DNA of 10,207 bases from the NCBI GenBank assembly GCA_015163845.1, contig JAAOII010000027.1, positions 1-10,207 on the forward strand, in the 5' to 3' direction. Numbering within the stretch: the first letter of the stretch is position 1; every line of letters starts with the position of its first letter. Below are positions 1 through 5,814 of the stretch, one piece after another. Source of the stretch: Candidatus Portiera sp. (lineage in GTDB: Bacteria; Pseudomonadota; Gammaproteobacteria; CBDBNL01; JAAOII01). Both the position numbers and the translations under genes were made by a program. Under the pieces are notes generated by a model that saw nothing but the letters and a program-made list of their open reading frames with translations, was not told where the DNA came from and made no database searches.

Positions 1-186
1 GGAAGTAATGAAAATGCCAATGGATTGCTTAGAAGATTCTACCCCAAAGGGATGCTGTTGACGCGAGAAAATACTGCCGATATAGAACAGGTAATTGATA
101 AAATAAATAGGAGACCTAGAAAGAGATATAATTATCATTCTCCTTATCAGGTCTTTAAATCTAAAACAGGAGCTGAATTATGCTAA
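1..186 (+). pseudogene. IS30-family transposase, C-terminal part (5' end outside window)
   Basis: The frame is open from the first base to TAA at 184-186 and encodes 61 residues. It opens with GSNENANGLLRRFYPKG, the highly conserved IS30-family block that contains the third acidic residue (Glu) of the DDE catalytic triad, followed by the typical ending NRRPRKRYNYHSPYQVF. The transposase cuts and joins IS ends. The N-terminal helix-turn-helix and the first two Asp residues lie outside the window, so I cannot tell whether the gene is intact. The ending GAELC* is where such proteins normally stop, so this is probably a true C-terminus close to the right end of the element. I did not find a convincing terminal inverted repeat because the left end is not in view. 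It is typed as pseudogene only because it is partial here. Confidence 0.85.
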
Positions 187-246
187 ACTTAAAAAACAAA
201 ACATTGCGCTGGCTGTCGGAATCTAGCCTGCCCTTTAAGCAAGAAA

Positions 247-325
247 ACGTTTAGCCCCTATTATTAGCAAGCTGCTTGAAAACAAACCTGAAAACAAGCA
301 TGAAAACAAATCTGAAAACAAATCT
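247..325 (+). repeat. Repeat module copy 1: unique block plus four 12-bp units
   Basis: A block beginning ACGTTTAGCCCC runs from 247 to about 277 and is followed by four 12-bp units of the form GAAAACAAACCT at 278-289, 290-301, 302-313 and 314-325. The same block recurs at 380 with one substitution (G versus A after CAAGCT). In the frame of the block it reads RLAPIISKLLENKPENK, and the frame stays open through the units to a TAA shortly after 325. Confidence 0.85.
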
Positions 326-379
326 AAATGTTAAAGATATACAAGGAGAATATGACAATATTAGAGGACTGCCCATCAT

Positions 380-458
380 ACGTTTAGCCCCTATTATTAG
401 CAAGCTACTTGAAAACAAACTTGAAAACAAACCTGAAAACAAACTTGAAAACAAATAA
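380..458 (+). repeat. Repeat module copy 2: unique block plus four 12-bp units
   Basis: This is the second copy of the module starting ACGTTTAGCCCC, followed by units at 411-422, 423-434, 435-446 and 447-458. The last unit ends in TAA, so the frame RLAPIISKLLENKLENKPENK closes exactly at the end of the array. The unit variants (ACTT, ACCT) differ from copy 1, so the arrays have diverged or been reshuffled since duplication. Confidence 0.85.
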
Positions 459-475
459 CTTACGATGAAATTGTG

Positions 476-1714
476 ATGAAATTACGCAACCTAATAATTT
501 TGACTCTGGCTATAATATATAGTTTCCCGAGCATATCTCATGCAATAACTGCGGCACAGGCAATAAAAGAAATTCAACAGATTGATCCTAAAGCGGCAAT
601 AATCTTAGGCAGCGGACTTCATAAGAATAATCTTAAGCTTATTGAATTAAACACACAAAGGTCATACATTCCGGCTTCTGTCTTGAAAATTCCCTTGGTG
701 CTATCAGCACATAATATATTAGGCAAGGACTTTAGATTTACAACCGCCTTCTATAAAGATCGCAAAAACAATCTAATCATTAAAGGCCGTGGAGATCCTT
801 TTCTTACTAGTGAAGAAATTAGGCAGATAGCAGTTAATCTAAAAATGCTCGGCAATAACAAGTTTAATGGTCTAGTCCTAGATGATAGTTTATTCAAAGA
901 TGTAACCTTGCATGCTCTAGGCAAATCCGATAACCCCTATGATGCAAAGTTTGCTTCGTTATTAGTTAACTTCAACACTATCAACATACAAAAACTCACT
1001 AATCAGCAAATTGTGTCAGCTGAAAAGCAGACCCCTACTCTTCCACTCATGGATGAAATTGGTGCGAGTAGTAATATAAAGTGCTGCAACAAAGCCACTA
1101 GGATTAATCTTCAAGGGAATGATGATTATAGACGTAAGTATGTCGTGCAGTTATTCTATAAGTTATTATCTGAGAATGGAATAAGTTTTAGTTCACCTGC
1201 CACATCTGCTGGTAGCTACAAGTTAGCTAAAATTGCGAAGAGAAGTAAGCCCATATATACTCATTATAATTCTCGCACTATGGCACAAGTTAGTGAACAA
1301 CTCCTCCTCTATTCAAACAACTTAATTGCCATGGGAGTGTTGTTACAATTTGCTCCAGATGCTCGCAAGCCTGTCAAATCATCCTTGCATAGATGGCAGA
1401 AGGACTTGAACTCCATAGAGGGCATGAGCAGTGCCAAACCCATGACTATAACAGAGCCCTCAGGGTTGGATCGTCATAACCAAGTTACTGCTGAAAACAT
1501 TTATTCTATTCTAAAGTCATTTGCTGATTACAGTCCCCTACTCCCTTATGATGCTAGGAATTCAGCATTCTATAAAACAGGGACTCTGACGGGCATATAC
1601 AATCTTGCCGGATACATTCGTCAAGGAAAACATCTACGCCCGTTTGTTATACTTACAGAAAACAAAAGTAACGAGCGGATTAATATTCTAAATATTATTA
1701 AAAGGGTTGATTAG
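476..1714 (+). CDS. dacB: D-alanyl-D-alanine carboxypeptidase/endopeptidase, PBP4 (DacB) type
   Basis: This is a periplasmic class C low-molecular-weight penicillin-binding protein that trims peptidoglycan stem peptides or cleaves D,D-cross-links. Residues 1-23 form a signal peptide: a basic start (MKLRN), a hydrophobic core and an A-type cleavage site near SHA. All three active-site motifs of the serine acyl-transferase fold are present: SxxK as S68-V-L-K71, SxN as S280-N-N282, and KTG at 367-369 in the context FYKTGTLTGIYNLAGY, typical of PBP4. The motif EPSGLDRHNQVT around 327-338 matches the family block that usually reads DGSGLSRxNxVT. At 412 residues it is shorter than E. coli PBP4 (477), probably through a reduced insertion domain. 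I use ATG at 476; GTG at 473 is equally possible (MMKLRN). Neither has a Shine-Dalgarno. It stands alone, downstream of repeats and an IS end. Confidence 0.9.
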   Translation: MKLRNLIILTLAIIYSFPSISHAITAAQAIKEIQQIDPKAAIILGSGLHKNNLKLIELNTQRSYIPASVLKIPLVLSAHNILGKDFRFTTAFYKDRKNNLIIKGRGDPFLTSEEIRQIAVNLKMLGNNKFNGLVLDDSLFKDVTLHALGKSDNPYDAKFASLLVNFNTINIQKLTNQQIVSAEKQTPTLPLMDEIGASSNIKCCNKATRINLQGNDDYRRKYVVQLFYKLLSENGISFSSPATSAGSYKLAKIAKRSKPIYTHYNSRTMAQVSEQLLLYSNNLIAMGVLLQFAPDARKPVKSSLHRWQKDLNSIEGMSSAKPMTITEPSGLDRHNQVTAENIYSILKSFADYSPLLPYDARNSAFYKTGTLTGIYNLAGYIRQGKHLRPFVILTENKSNERINILNIIKRVD

Positions 1715-1737
1715 GGGTAGGTTTTTAAATCCTTGGG

Positions 1738-1746
1738 TGGTATAAT
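1738..1746 (+). promoter_or_regulatory. Extended -10 promoter upstream of leader ORF and pcnB
   Basis: TGG followed directly by TATAAT forms a consensus extended -10 element (TGnTATAAT), 23 bp after the dacB stop. No good -35 hexamer lies 17 bp upstream, which extended -10 promoters tolerate. Transcription would start near 1753, just upstream of the leader ORF's Shine-Dalgarno. Confidence 0.55.
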
Positions 1747-1764
1747 ATAAGTGTCTCCATCATC

Positions 1765-1771
1765 AAGGAGG
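1765..1771 (+). promoter_or_regulatory. Perfect Shine-Dalgarno, potentially sequestered
   Basis: AAGGAGG lies 8 nt before the ATG at 1780 and is the strongest ribosome-binding site in the window. It can pair locally: GTCTCC at 1753-1758 is complementary to GGAGGC at 1767-1772 (one G-U pair, 8-nt loop). It is also perfectly complementary to CCTCCTT at 1889-1895 downstream of the ORF. Confidence 0.6.
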
Positions 1772-1779
1772 CGTTTCAT

Positions 1780-1848
1780 ATGAGAATTGATGAGAGTGGC
1801 AAAAAGCGTAACACCCTATTTGCATTTGTATTGACTTATATGCCTTAG
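1780..1848 (+). CDS. Putative 22-residue leader peptide upstream of pcnB
   Basis: ATG at 1780 to TAG at 1846-1848 encodes MRIDESGKKRNTLFAFVLTY followed by MP. It is preceded by a consensus extended -10 promoter and a perfect AAGGAGG at ideal spacing, which argues for translation even though the ORF is tiny. I do not recognise the peptide. It has a basic N-terminal half (GKKRN) and a hydrophobic C-terminal half (LFAFVLTYM), so it could be a leader peptide, a small membrane peptide or the broken 5' end of a former gene. It lies about 90 bp upstream of the pcnB start on the same strand. Confidence 0.4.
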   Translation: MRIDESGKKRNTLFAFVLTYMP

Positions 1849-1854
1849 TATAGA

Positions 1855-1887
1855 CATCTATATATTAGGTATAAACAGCTATAGATG
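1855..1887 (+). promoter_or_regulatory. Inverted repeat between leader ORF and pcnB
   Basis: CATCTATA (1855-1862) and TATAGATG (1880-1887) are perfect 8-bp complements separated by 17 nt, just after the leader ORF stop. The second arm is followed by CCCTCCTTTGTTTTTTAT. The T-rich run starts several bases after the stem, so it is a poor intrinsic terminator; an attenuator-like structure is possible but unproven. Confidence 0.4.
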
Positions 1888-1937
1888 CCCTCCTTTGTTT
1901 TTTATAGAACTTTGTTGACTTGAGGGGAGATATTATA

Positions 1938-3266
1938 GTGAAATTATACATGAATAAGAAAAAGCGCATTCCCACTTATTATGATTATTCCGAACACGGA
2001 ATAAAATCTTCGAAAATTGATAGTATATCTTTTGAGATTGCTAAAAAGATAATAAAATCTGGACATCAGGCGTATGTAGTTGGTGGAGCAATCAGAGATA
2101 TCTTGCTGAATAGGACTCCCAAAGATTTTGATCTGGTTACTGATTTGAAACCAGAAGAAATTAAAAAATTATTCCATAATAGCTACATAATTGGTAGACG
2201 CTTTAAGTTAGTCCATATTCGCAGCAAGGGAAGCATAACAGAAGTGTCCACTTTTAGATCTCAGAGTGCTAGTATTCCTCAGATAATCAAAGGAATATTT
2301 AATTTGCGGAGTAATAAGTATTTCTATCAAAATATTTATGGAACAATAGATGATGATGTAATGCGTCGAGACATTACAATCAATGCACTTTACTATGATC
2401 CAGTCAATCGAAAACTTATTGACTTTACTGGTGGCTTCTCTGATCTTAAGGCAAAACGTATGAATGTCGTAGGCATACCTGCTAAAAAGTTTGCTGAAGA
2501 CCCTATGAGGATTCTAAGAATGATACGCTTTTCAGCCAAATTAGATTTTAAAATAAATGATGAAATGGCTCAAGAAATAGATGCCATGAAAGACCATATA
2601 TTAACCTTGCCTGGGTCACGCATATTAGAAGAATTTAATAAATTCTTCATAAATGGACATGCCTATAAAAGCTATAGAAAACTAGTCAAGCATGATTGCA
2701 TGAAATATATCATCTCCTATGACTGGCATAATATATCAGAAAATGACCAGGCTATGATGTGTGAAGCACTCAAAGATACAGATGACCGCTATTCCCGTCA
2801 ACAATATCTAGCAGTGATATTTTTGCTTAGCTTATTCATGTGGCCAAAGTATAGCGATGAGATGCATAAAATAGGTAAACCATCTTCTATGAAGTTTCAA
2901 ACTCTTAGAACTAATCATCGTAAGGTGTGCGAACTAATTTTTAGAGAGCAGAAAGAAACAATGGCAATTCCTATCAAACTGGCTATCCGTCTTGAGAAGA
3001 TATGGATTTTACAATACCAGATGGAGTCAACTAACAAGAATAAAAAACTCCAAAGAATTAAAGAGAATGGGCATTTTAAAATGGCCTTTGATCTAATGAA
3101 AATTAGGGCAACCGGAAGACCAAAACTAAAAGAGATATGTAACTACTGGCAGGAACATGCTGAAGCAAACGCTAAAGTTATAGCGGCTAGAAGAGAACTT
3201 AAAAAAAACAGACGTCCACCAAAAAAATCTAATATGTCTAAGAATAAGCAAGCATTGACATATTGA
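1938..3266 (+). CDS. pcnB: Poly(A) polymerase I (PcnB)
   Basis: This enzyme adds 3' poly(A) tails that promote RNA decay; it is a cytoplasmic or membrane-associated class II nucleotidyltransferase. The head domain shows VVGGAIRD (GG at 49-50) and the metal-binding DFD at 63-65 in TPKDFDLVT. Next come GRRFKLVHI and ITEVSTFR, which correspond to the E. coli PcnB blocks GRRFRLAHV and IIEVATFR and favour PcnB over a CCA-adding enzyme. RRDITINALYYD and EDPMRILRMIRFSAKLDF are the following family blocks. The C-terminus is strongly basic (ELKKNRRPPKKSNMSKNK), as in PcnB. The 442 residues compare with 465 in E. coli. I chose GTG at 1938 because GGGGAG at 1924-1929 sits 8 nt upstream; TTG at 1920 and ATG at 1950 are alternatives. 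folK follows on the same strand after 56 bp, the usual pcnB-folK pairing. Confidence 0.92.
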   Translation: MKLYMNKKKRIPTYYDYSEHGIKSSKIDSISFEIAKKIIKSGHQAYVVGGAIRDILLNRTPKDFDLVTDLKPEEIKKLFHNSYIIGRRFKLVHIRSKGSITEVSTFRSQSASIPQIIKGIFNLRSNKYFYQNIYGTIDDDVMRRDITINALYYDPVNRKLIDFTGGFSDLKAKRMNVVGIPAKKFAEDPMRILRMIRFSAKLDFKINDEMAQEIDAMKDHILTLPGSRILEEFNKFFINGHAYKSYRKLVKHDCMKYIISYDWHNISENDQAMMCEALKDTDDRYSRQQYLAVIFLLSLFMWPKYSDEMHKIGKPSSMKFQTLRTNHRKVCELIFREQKETMAIPIKLAIRLEKIWILQYQMESTNKNKKLQRIKENGHFKMAFDLMKIRATGRPKLKEICNYWQEHAEANAKVIAARRELKKNRRPPKKSNMSKNKQALTY

Positions 3267-3313
3267 AGTATTAAAGTATTGAAGTATTGAAGTATTAAAG
3301 TATTAAAGCATTG
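3250..3313 (+). repeat. Eight tandem 8-bp units across the pcnB stop codon
   Basis: The sequence can be cut into eight contiguous 8-mers: AAGCATTG, ACATATTG, AAGTATTA, AAGTATTG, AAGTATTG, AAGTATTA, AAGTATTA, AAGCATTG. The first two lie inside the last codons of pcnB (ending ALTY) and overlap its TGA at 3264-3266; the rest fill most of the spacer to folK. Units differ only at two or three positions, which is typical of replication slippage. Confidence 0.85.
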
Positions 3314-3322
3314 ATCTAAATT

Positions 3323-3856
3323 ATGTCTCAGGAAGTTACTGAATGCTATCTAGGACTGGGAAGTAATGTTGGTGATCCAGTGGCTAATATTAAGCTTGCT
3401 TGCTCTAAAATATCAGAAGCACCTGCAATAGATCTAATGAAAACATCACCTCTATATCAATCATCTGCTATGACTCTTGAAGCCGAGGATAAACAACCTG
3501 ATTATGTTAATGCAGTGGTTAAATGTATGGTGTCTTGCCCTCCTCTTAAATTATTATCCATAGTAAAGTCAATGGAACAGGAAATGGGACGGATAGCTAA
3601 TGCGGCTAAATGGGCAGCGAGAATAATTGATATTGATATCTTATTAATGGAAGAGGTAACTTGGAACTCTCCAGAGCTTAAGCTACCCCATCCTGGTTTA
3701 ACTCTGCGTCCTTTCGTTTTATATCCTCTGCGAGATCTAGCACCTAAATTGCAACTACCAGGAGGACTTAGCATACAAAAATATGCCGATAGCGTCAAAG
3801 ATATCTGGAATACTACTTTGCTTAAGTCCCCCCTAAATGAGCTAATAGCAAAATAA
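3323..3856 (+). CDS. folK: 2-amino-4-hydroxy-6-hydroxymethyldihydropteridine pyrophosphokinase (HPPK)
   Basis: HPPK transfers pyrophosphate from ATP to 6-hydroxymethyl-7,8-dihydropterin, the step before dihydropteroate synthase in folate synthesis. The N-terminal YLGLGSNVGDP (9-19) is the family signature. RIIDIDILLM (100-109) carries the two Mg-binding aspartates D103 and D105, and it is followed by PHPGLTLRPFVLYPLRDLAP, which matches the conserved C-terminal pterin/ATP-site block. The region usually reading GPRTIDIDIL is AARIIDIDIL here, a small departure that keeps the Arg and both Asp residues. Length (177 residues) is normal for a single-domain HPPK. ATG at 3323 follows tandem repeats and has no Shine-Dalgarno. 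It probably shares transcription with pcnB. Confidence 0.93.
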   Translation: MSQEVTECYLGLGSNVGDPVANIKLACSKISEAPAIDLMKTSPLYQSSAMTLEAEDKQPDYVNAVVKCMVSCPPLKLLSIVKSMEQEMGRIANAAKWAARIIDIDILLMEEVTWNSPELKLPHPGLTLRPFVLYPLRDLAPKLQLPGGLSIQKYADSVKDIWNTTLLKSPLNELIAK

Positions 3857-3865
3857 ATTTGCTAT
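3845..3865 (+). promoter_or_regulatory. Perfect 8-bp inverted repeat over folK stop and bamE promoter
   Basis: ATAGCAAA (3845-3852) and TTTGCTAT (3858-3865) are separated by 5 nt. The repeat covers the folK TAA (3854-3856) and overlaps the proposed bamE -10 element. No T-run follows, so it is not a standard terminator; an operator or a weak 3'-end hairpin is possible. Confidence 0.45.
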
Positions 3866-3868
3866 ACT
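3860..3868 (+). promoter_or_regulatory. Extended -10 promoter candidate for bamE
   Basis: TGC followed by TATACT matches TGnTATAAT at all but one position. It ends only 5 nt before the bamE ATG at 3874, so transcription from it would begin at or next to the start codon and give a leaderless or near-leaderless mRNA. No clear -35 is visible. Confidence 0.4.
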
Positions 3869-3873
3869 AAACT

Positions 3874-4212
3874 ATGCCCAGAATAAATAATAAAATCATA
3901 GTATTTCTCATAACTCTATGTTGTTCTATCACAATCATTTCAGTGCTGTCAGGTTGTATTAAACGCCAAGAAATCAGACAGGGAAGGATTATTGAGGCAA
4001 AAGAAATTAGCGACTTAGAATTAGGAATGAGCCGAACTCAAGTAGAGTATATTTTGGGATCACCTAGTAGTATTAATCCACTTGACCAAGATCGCTGGGA
4101 GTATGTCTATATTTTACGCAATAAAAAAGGTGTAGTTAAGATACAAAAAGGATATTTGCTATTTGAAGATGGGAAACTCGCAATTATTGACTTAGATGAG
4201 TATATTGAATGA
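3874..4212 (+). CDS. bamE: Outer membrane protein assembly factor BamE (SmpA/OmlA lipoprotein)
   Basis: BamE is a small lipoprotein of the BAM complex that inserts beta-barrel proteins into the outer membrane. Residues 1-27 form a lipoprotein signal with the lipobox L25-S-G-C28. The mature part carries the SmpA/OmlA pattern: RQGRIIEAKEISDLELGMSR, then QVEYILGSPSSINPLDQDRW and EYVYIL, aligning with the E. coli motifs INQGNYLTANDV, VGMTQQQVAYALGTP and WFYVF. The 112-residue length matches E. coli BamE (113). It starts 17 bp after folK. The first ATG has no Shine-Dalgarno. Its stop codon lies inside a 13-bp tandem duplication (4196-4221), and it converges on rnfH as in E. coli. Confidence 0.9.
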   Translation: MPRINNKIIVFLITLCCSITIISVLSGCIKRQEIRQGRIIEAKEISDLELGMSRTQVEYILGSPSSINPLDQDRWEYVYILRNKKGVVKIQKGYLLFEDGKLAIIDLDEYIE

Positions 4213-4221
4213 GTATATTGA
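4196..4221 (+). repeat. 13-bp tandem duplication spanning the bamE stop
   Basis: ATGAGTATATTGA occurs at 4196-4208 and again immediately at 4209-4221. The first copy encodes the last residues of BamE and the second begins just before its TGA. The duplication therefore restates the coding end in the 3' untranslated region. Confidence 0.85.
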
Positions 4222-4332
4222 GGAGACGTCAGTCAAGTAAACAAAATTGTTCAGTCCCCTGCCTACTCCGTCAATGCTCCTTCCCTGCCCTCTAGCCAAG
4301 ATTTAGCCAGGTGCAGTGTCCGCGATTGCTGT

Positions 4333-4635
4333 CTAGCTCTTCTTTGTTCTGTTAATTCTGGCTTGTTTGGGGTCAATTGTTAAAGGTCTGTAGACCTCTA
4401 TTCTGTCGCCGGCTTTCAATTCATATTCTTCTGGGTCCTTAACTTCTTTACCAAAAATGCCAACGCCATGTTCTAGTTCACGGACATCTTGAGGCACATA
4501 GGCAAACATATCAAATATACCCGACTTCTGAATGGCATCTCGCATACTCATACCTTTAGGGACACTTACTGTGGTTAAGTGCTGTTCTTTTGGGAAAGCT
4601 AGGGCTACTTCTATCTTTATGATATCAGTTGTCAT
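4333..4635 (-). CDS. rnfH: RnfH family protein (ubiquitin-like fold, UPF0125)
   Basis: RnfH proteins are small beta-grasp proteins of uncertain role, encoded next to bamE and smpB in gammaproteobacteria. Family features here are IEVALAFPKEQHL near the start, VPKGMSMRDAIQKSGI in the middle, VGIFGKEVKDPEEYELKAGDRIEVYRPL and the C-terminal DPKQARINRTKKS (usually DPKEARRxRA). The 100-residue length is normal. ATG at 4633-4635 fits the expected MTTDIIKIEVA start; AGG lies only a few nt upstream, so the ribosome site is poor. In E. coli rnfH is preceded by ratA; here only a ~105-bp divergent spacer separates it from smpB. Confidence 0.88.
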   Translation of the reverse strand: MTTDIIKIEVALAFPKEQHLTTVSVPKGMSMRDAIQKSGIFDMFAYVPQDVRELEHGVGIFGKEVKDPEEYELKAGDRIEVYRPLTIDPKQARINRTKKS

Positions 4636-4644
4636 ACAATCCTA

Positions 4645-4717
4645 CCGCCACTTTGACTATTGACTTTACCTATTTGGTTTTTATGGTAATTCATACCTCT
4701 ATTATACTAGGTGGCGG
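4645..4717. promoter_or_regulatory. rnfH-smpB divergent spacer bounded by a 7-bp inverted repeat
   Basis: CCGCCAC (4645-4651) and GTGGCGG (4711-4717) are perfect complements that frame most of the spacer. Inside are two TTGACT hexamers (4653-4658 and 4660-4665) and TATACT at 4703-4708, which are promoter-like pieces for smpB, although their spacing is not ideal. The GC-rich arms stand out from the AT-rich surroundings. This is the place where ratA would be expected. Confidence 0.4.
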
Positions 4718-4740
4718 AGTTTTTAACTTAAAATATTACT

Positions 4741-5202
4741 ATGCCTAAGAAATCTTCTCCTTCTACTATATGCGATAACCGCCGTGTGGGCTTTGACTAT
4801 GAGCTTTTAGAAAAGTTTGAAGCTGGGCTAGAATTAACTGGCTGGGAAGTTAAAAGTTTACGCAATAGTCGTGGCCAAATTGCTGGTGCTTATGTCAAGT
4901 GGCTTGATTCCGAATTGTTTCTTATAGGTGCTCGTATTGATGCACAGCCAGGGTCAACCCAGAATGCTAGCTATGAAAGTGATCGCAATCGCAAATTGCT
5001 TTTGCACCGTAAAGAGATAAATAAAATTAAGGGTGCCATCCAGACCAAAGGTCTAAGTTGCGTTCCCCTCAATCTGCATTGGAAAAATCAACTAGTCAAG
5101 TGTCAGATAGCTTTAGCTCGTGGCAAAAAGATCCACGACAAGAGAGAAAGTATCAAACAGAAAGATATGCAACGTGATGCTGATCGCTCTATCAAGTATT
5201 AG
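4741..5202 (+). CDS. smpB: SsrA-binding protein SmpB
   Basis: SmpB binds the tRNA-like domain of tmRNA and places its C-terminal tail in the empty mRNA channel of stalled ribosomes, allowing trans-translation. The family blocks are clear: NRRVGFDYELLEKFEAGLEL, TGWEVKSLRNSRGQIAGAYV, RKLLLHRKEINKIKGAIQTKG and ALARGKKIHDKRESIKQKDMQ. The tail DADRSIKY is basic/aromatic as expected for mRNA-channel insertion. The 153 residues compare with 160 in E. coli. ATG at 4741 is preceded by an AT-rich leader without a usable Shine-Dalgarno (GGAG is about 21 nt away). Its partner ssrA lies 267 bp downstream, separated by a dead dehydrogenase fragment. Confidence 0.95.
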   Translation: MPKKSSPSTICDNRRVGFDYELLEKFEAGLELTGWEVKSLRNSRGQIAGAYVKWLDSELFLIGARIDAQPGSTQNASYESDRNRKLLLHRKEINKIKGAIQTKGLSCVPLNLHWKNQLVKCQIALARGKKIHDKRESIKQKDMQRDADRSIKY

Positions 5203-5226
5203 AACTGCTCTTTTATTTTACTTTTA

Positions 5227-5393
5227 CTACCAACAAGTATAACCACCATCTACTAGGACTATAGATCCTGTAAGCAAGCTAGAAGCATCTGTTCCTAAGA
5301 AGATTACAGTAGATGCCACTTCTTCACAAGTCCCTAAACGATTCATTGGTGTCCCCCTAACCATGCATTATACATTTCTGTGAAATAGTTTAA
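5227..5393 (-). pseudogene. 3' remnant of a short-chain dehydrogenase/reductase gene
   Basis: On the minus strand the frame ending at the stop 5227-5229 reads TPMNRLGTCEEVASTVIFLG, then TDASSLLTGSIVLVDGGYTC and W. This is the classic C-terminus of the SDR family (PMxRLGxPEEVA...FLxSDxSxxxTGxxxxVDGGYTxW). Directly upstream, in another frame, NYFTEMYNAWLGG continues the SDR pattern. The frames would join if the run of five G in the minus-strand sequence (CCCCC around 5353-5357) had one more base, so a one-base loss is likely. No upstream SDR sequence with the Rossmann or YxxxK motifs is present, so only about 55 codons survive. It lies between smpB and the ssrA promoter. Confidence 0.75.
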
Positions 5394-5421
5394 TTATTTA
5401 ATTTCTAATATTTTATTAAGA

Positions 5422-5452
5422 TTGCTTAGATTTGAAGAAAATGCTTTATAAT
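5422..5452 (+). promoter_or_regulatory. ssrA promoter
   Basis: A consensus TATAAT at 5447-5452 lies 17 bp upstream of the mature tmRNA 5' end, with TTGCTT at 5422-5427 as a weaker -35 at 19-bp spacing. The short distance to the mature end implies a brief 5' leader removed by RNase P. Confidence 0.6.
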
Positions 5453-5469
5453 ACCCTTAACTACATCTT

Positions 5470-5814
5470 GGGGGCGTTCTGGATTCGACGTTTTTCTAAA
5501 GTTTGTTAGTGCATGCCGAGCTGCGATTACTCGTAAAACAATCGTAAACATTTGTAACCGACAAAAACGAAAGTTACGCTTTAGCCGCTTAAATGGCTAA
5601 CTTTCCTTATAACTCTGCCTGTGAAGTCAGTAGGAAAGTCGTTTTCACAGGATTGTCATTGCTTATGACCTGAGATAAGCAAGATGAAAACTTATCAGGG
5701 CTTCCGTGCTCGGGTTTGTAGATTTTAACAAGTACGGAAAAGTAAAAATCTAATAAGCATGTAGAGCTGCAAATAGCGGTATAGCGGACGCGGGTTCAAC
5801 TCCCGCCGCCTCCA
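5470..5814 (+). ncRNA. ssrA: Transfer-messenger RNA (tmRNA, ssrA), one-piece
   Basis: tmRNA acts as tRNA-Ala and then as mRNA to rescue stalled ribosomes and tag their products for proteolysis. The 5' end GGGGGCG (5470-5476) pairs fully with CGCCTCC (5807-5813) to form the acceptor stem (one G-U), with discriminator A at 5814. Diagnostic blocks are TTCTGGATTCGACG, GTGCATGCCGAG and the T arm GCGGG-TTCAACT-CCCGC (5790-5806). The tag ORF reads DKNESYALAA from GAC at 5560-5562 to TAA at 5590-5592; the upstream TAACC keeps the conserved UA of E. coli's UAGUC. Length is 345 nt (E. coli 363). CCA is not encoded: CTT follows the discriminator. The molecule is not split, unlike alphaproteobacterial tmRNA. 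No clear terminator follows. Confidence 0.95.

Larger units (their letters stand above)
187..475. other. Intergenic stretch with duplicated repeat module, no confident gene
   Basis: This stretch of nearly 300 bp between the transposase end and dacB has no recognisable gene. Bases 187-247 are probably the IS right end and flank. The rest is dominated by a duplicated module (see the repeats at 247-325 and 380-458). A plus-strand frame at 276-458 is open, but its peptide is mostly the product of the 12-bp units (LENKLENKPENK), so I do not call it as a gene. I see no convincing promoter or Shine-Dalgarno for dacB. Confidence 0.5.

Noticed and set aside
251..454. Minus-strand frame rich in LFSS/FVF
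   Set aside because: It is the antisense reading of the same 12-bp repeats, with a low-complexity hydrophobic product.
276..458. 60-codon plus-strand frame in the repeat region before dacB
   Set aside because: Its peptide is built almost wholly from the 12-bp repeats read in two frames, there is no Shine-Dalgarno and no family resemblance; described as repeats instead.
1938..3266. CCA-adding enzyme instead of poly(A) polymerase
   Set aside because: The blocks GRRFKLVHI and ITEVSTFR, the basic C-terminal tail and the folK neighbour all match PcnB.
3502..3798. 98-codon minus-strand frame inside folK
   Set aside because: Fully antisense to a clear folK gene with intact family motifs.
4213..4332. 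Gene or ratA remnant between bamE and rnfH
   Set aside because: I saw no frame resembling RatA or any other family, and ratA would be expected on the other side of rnfH.
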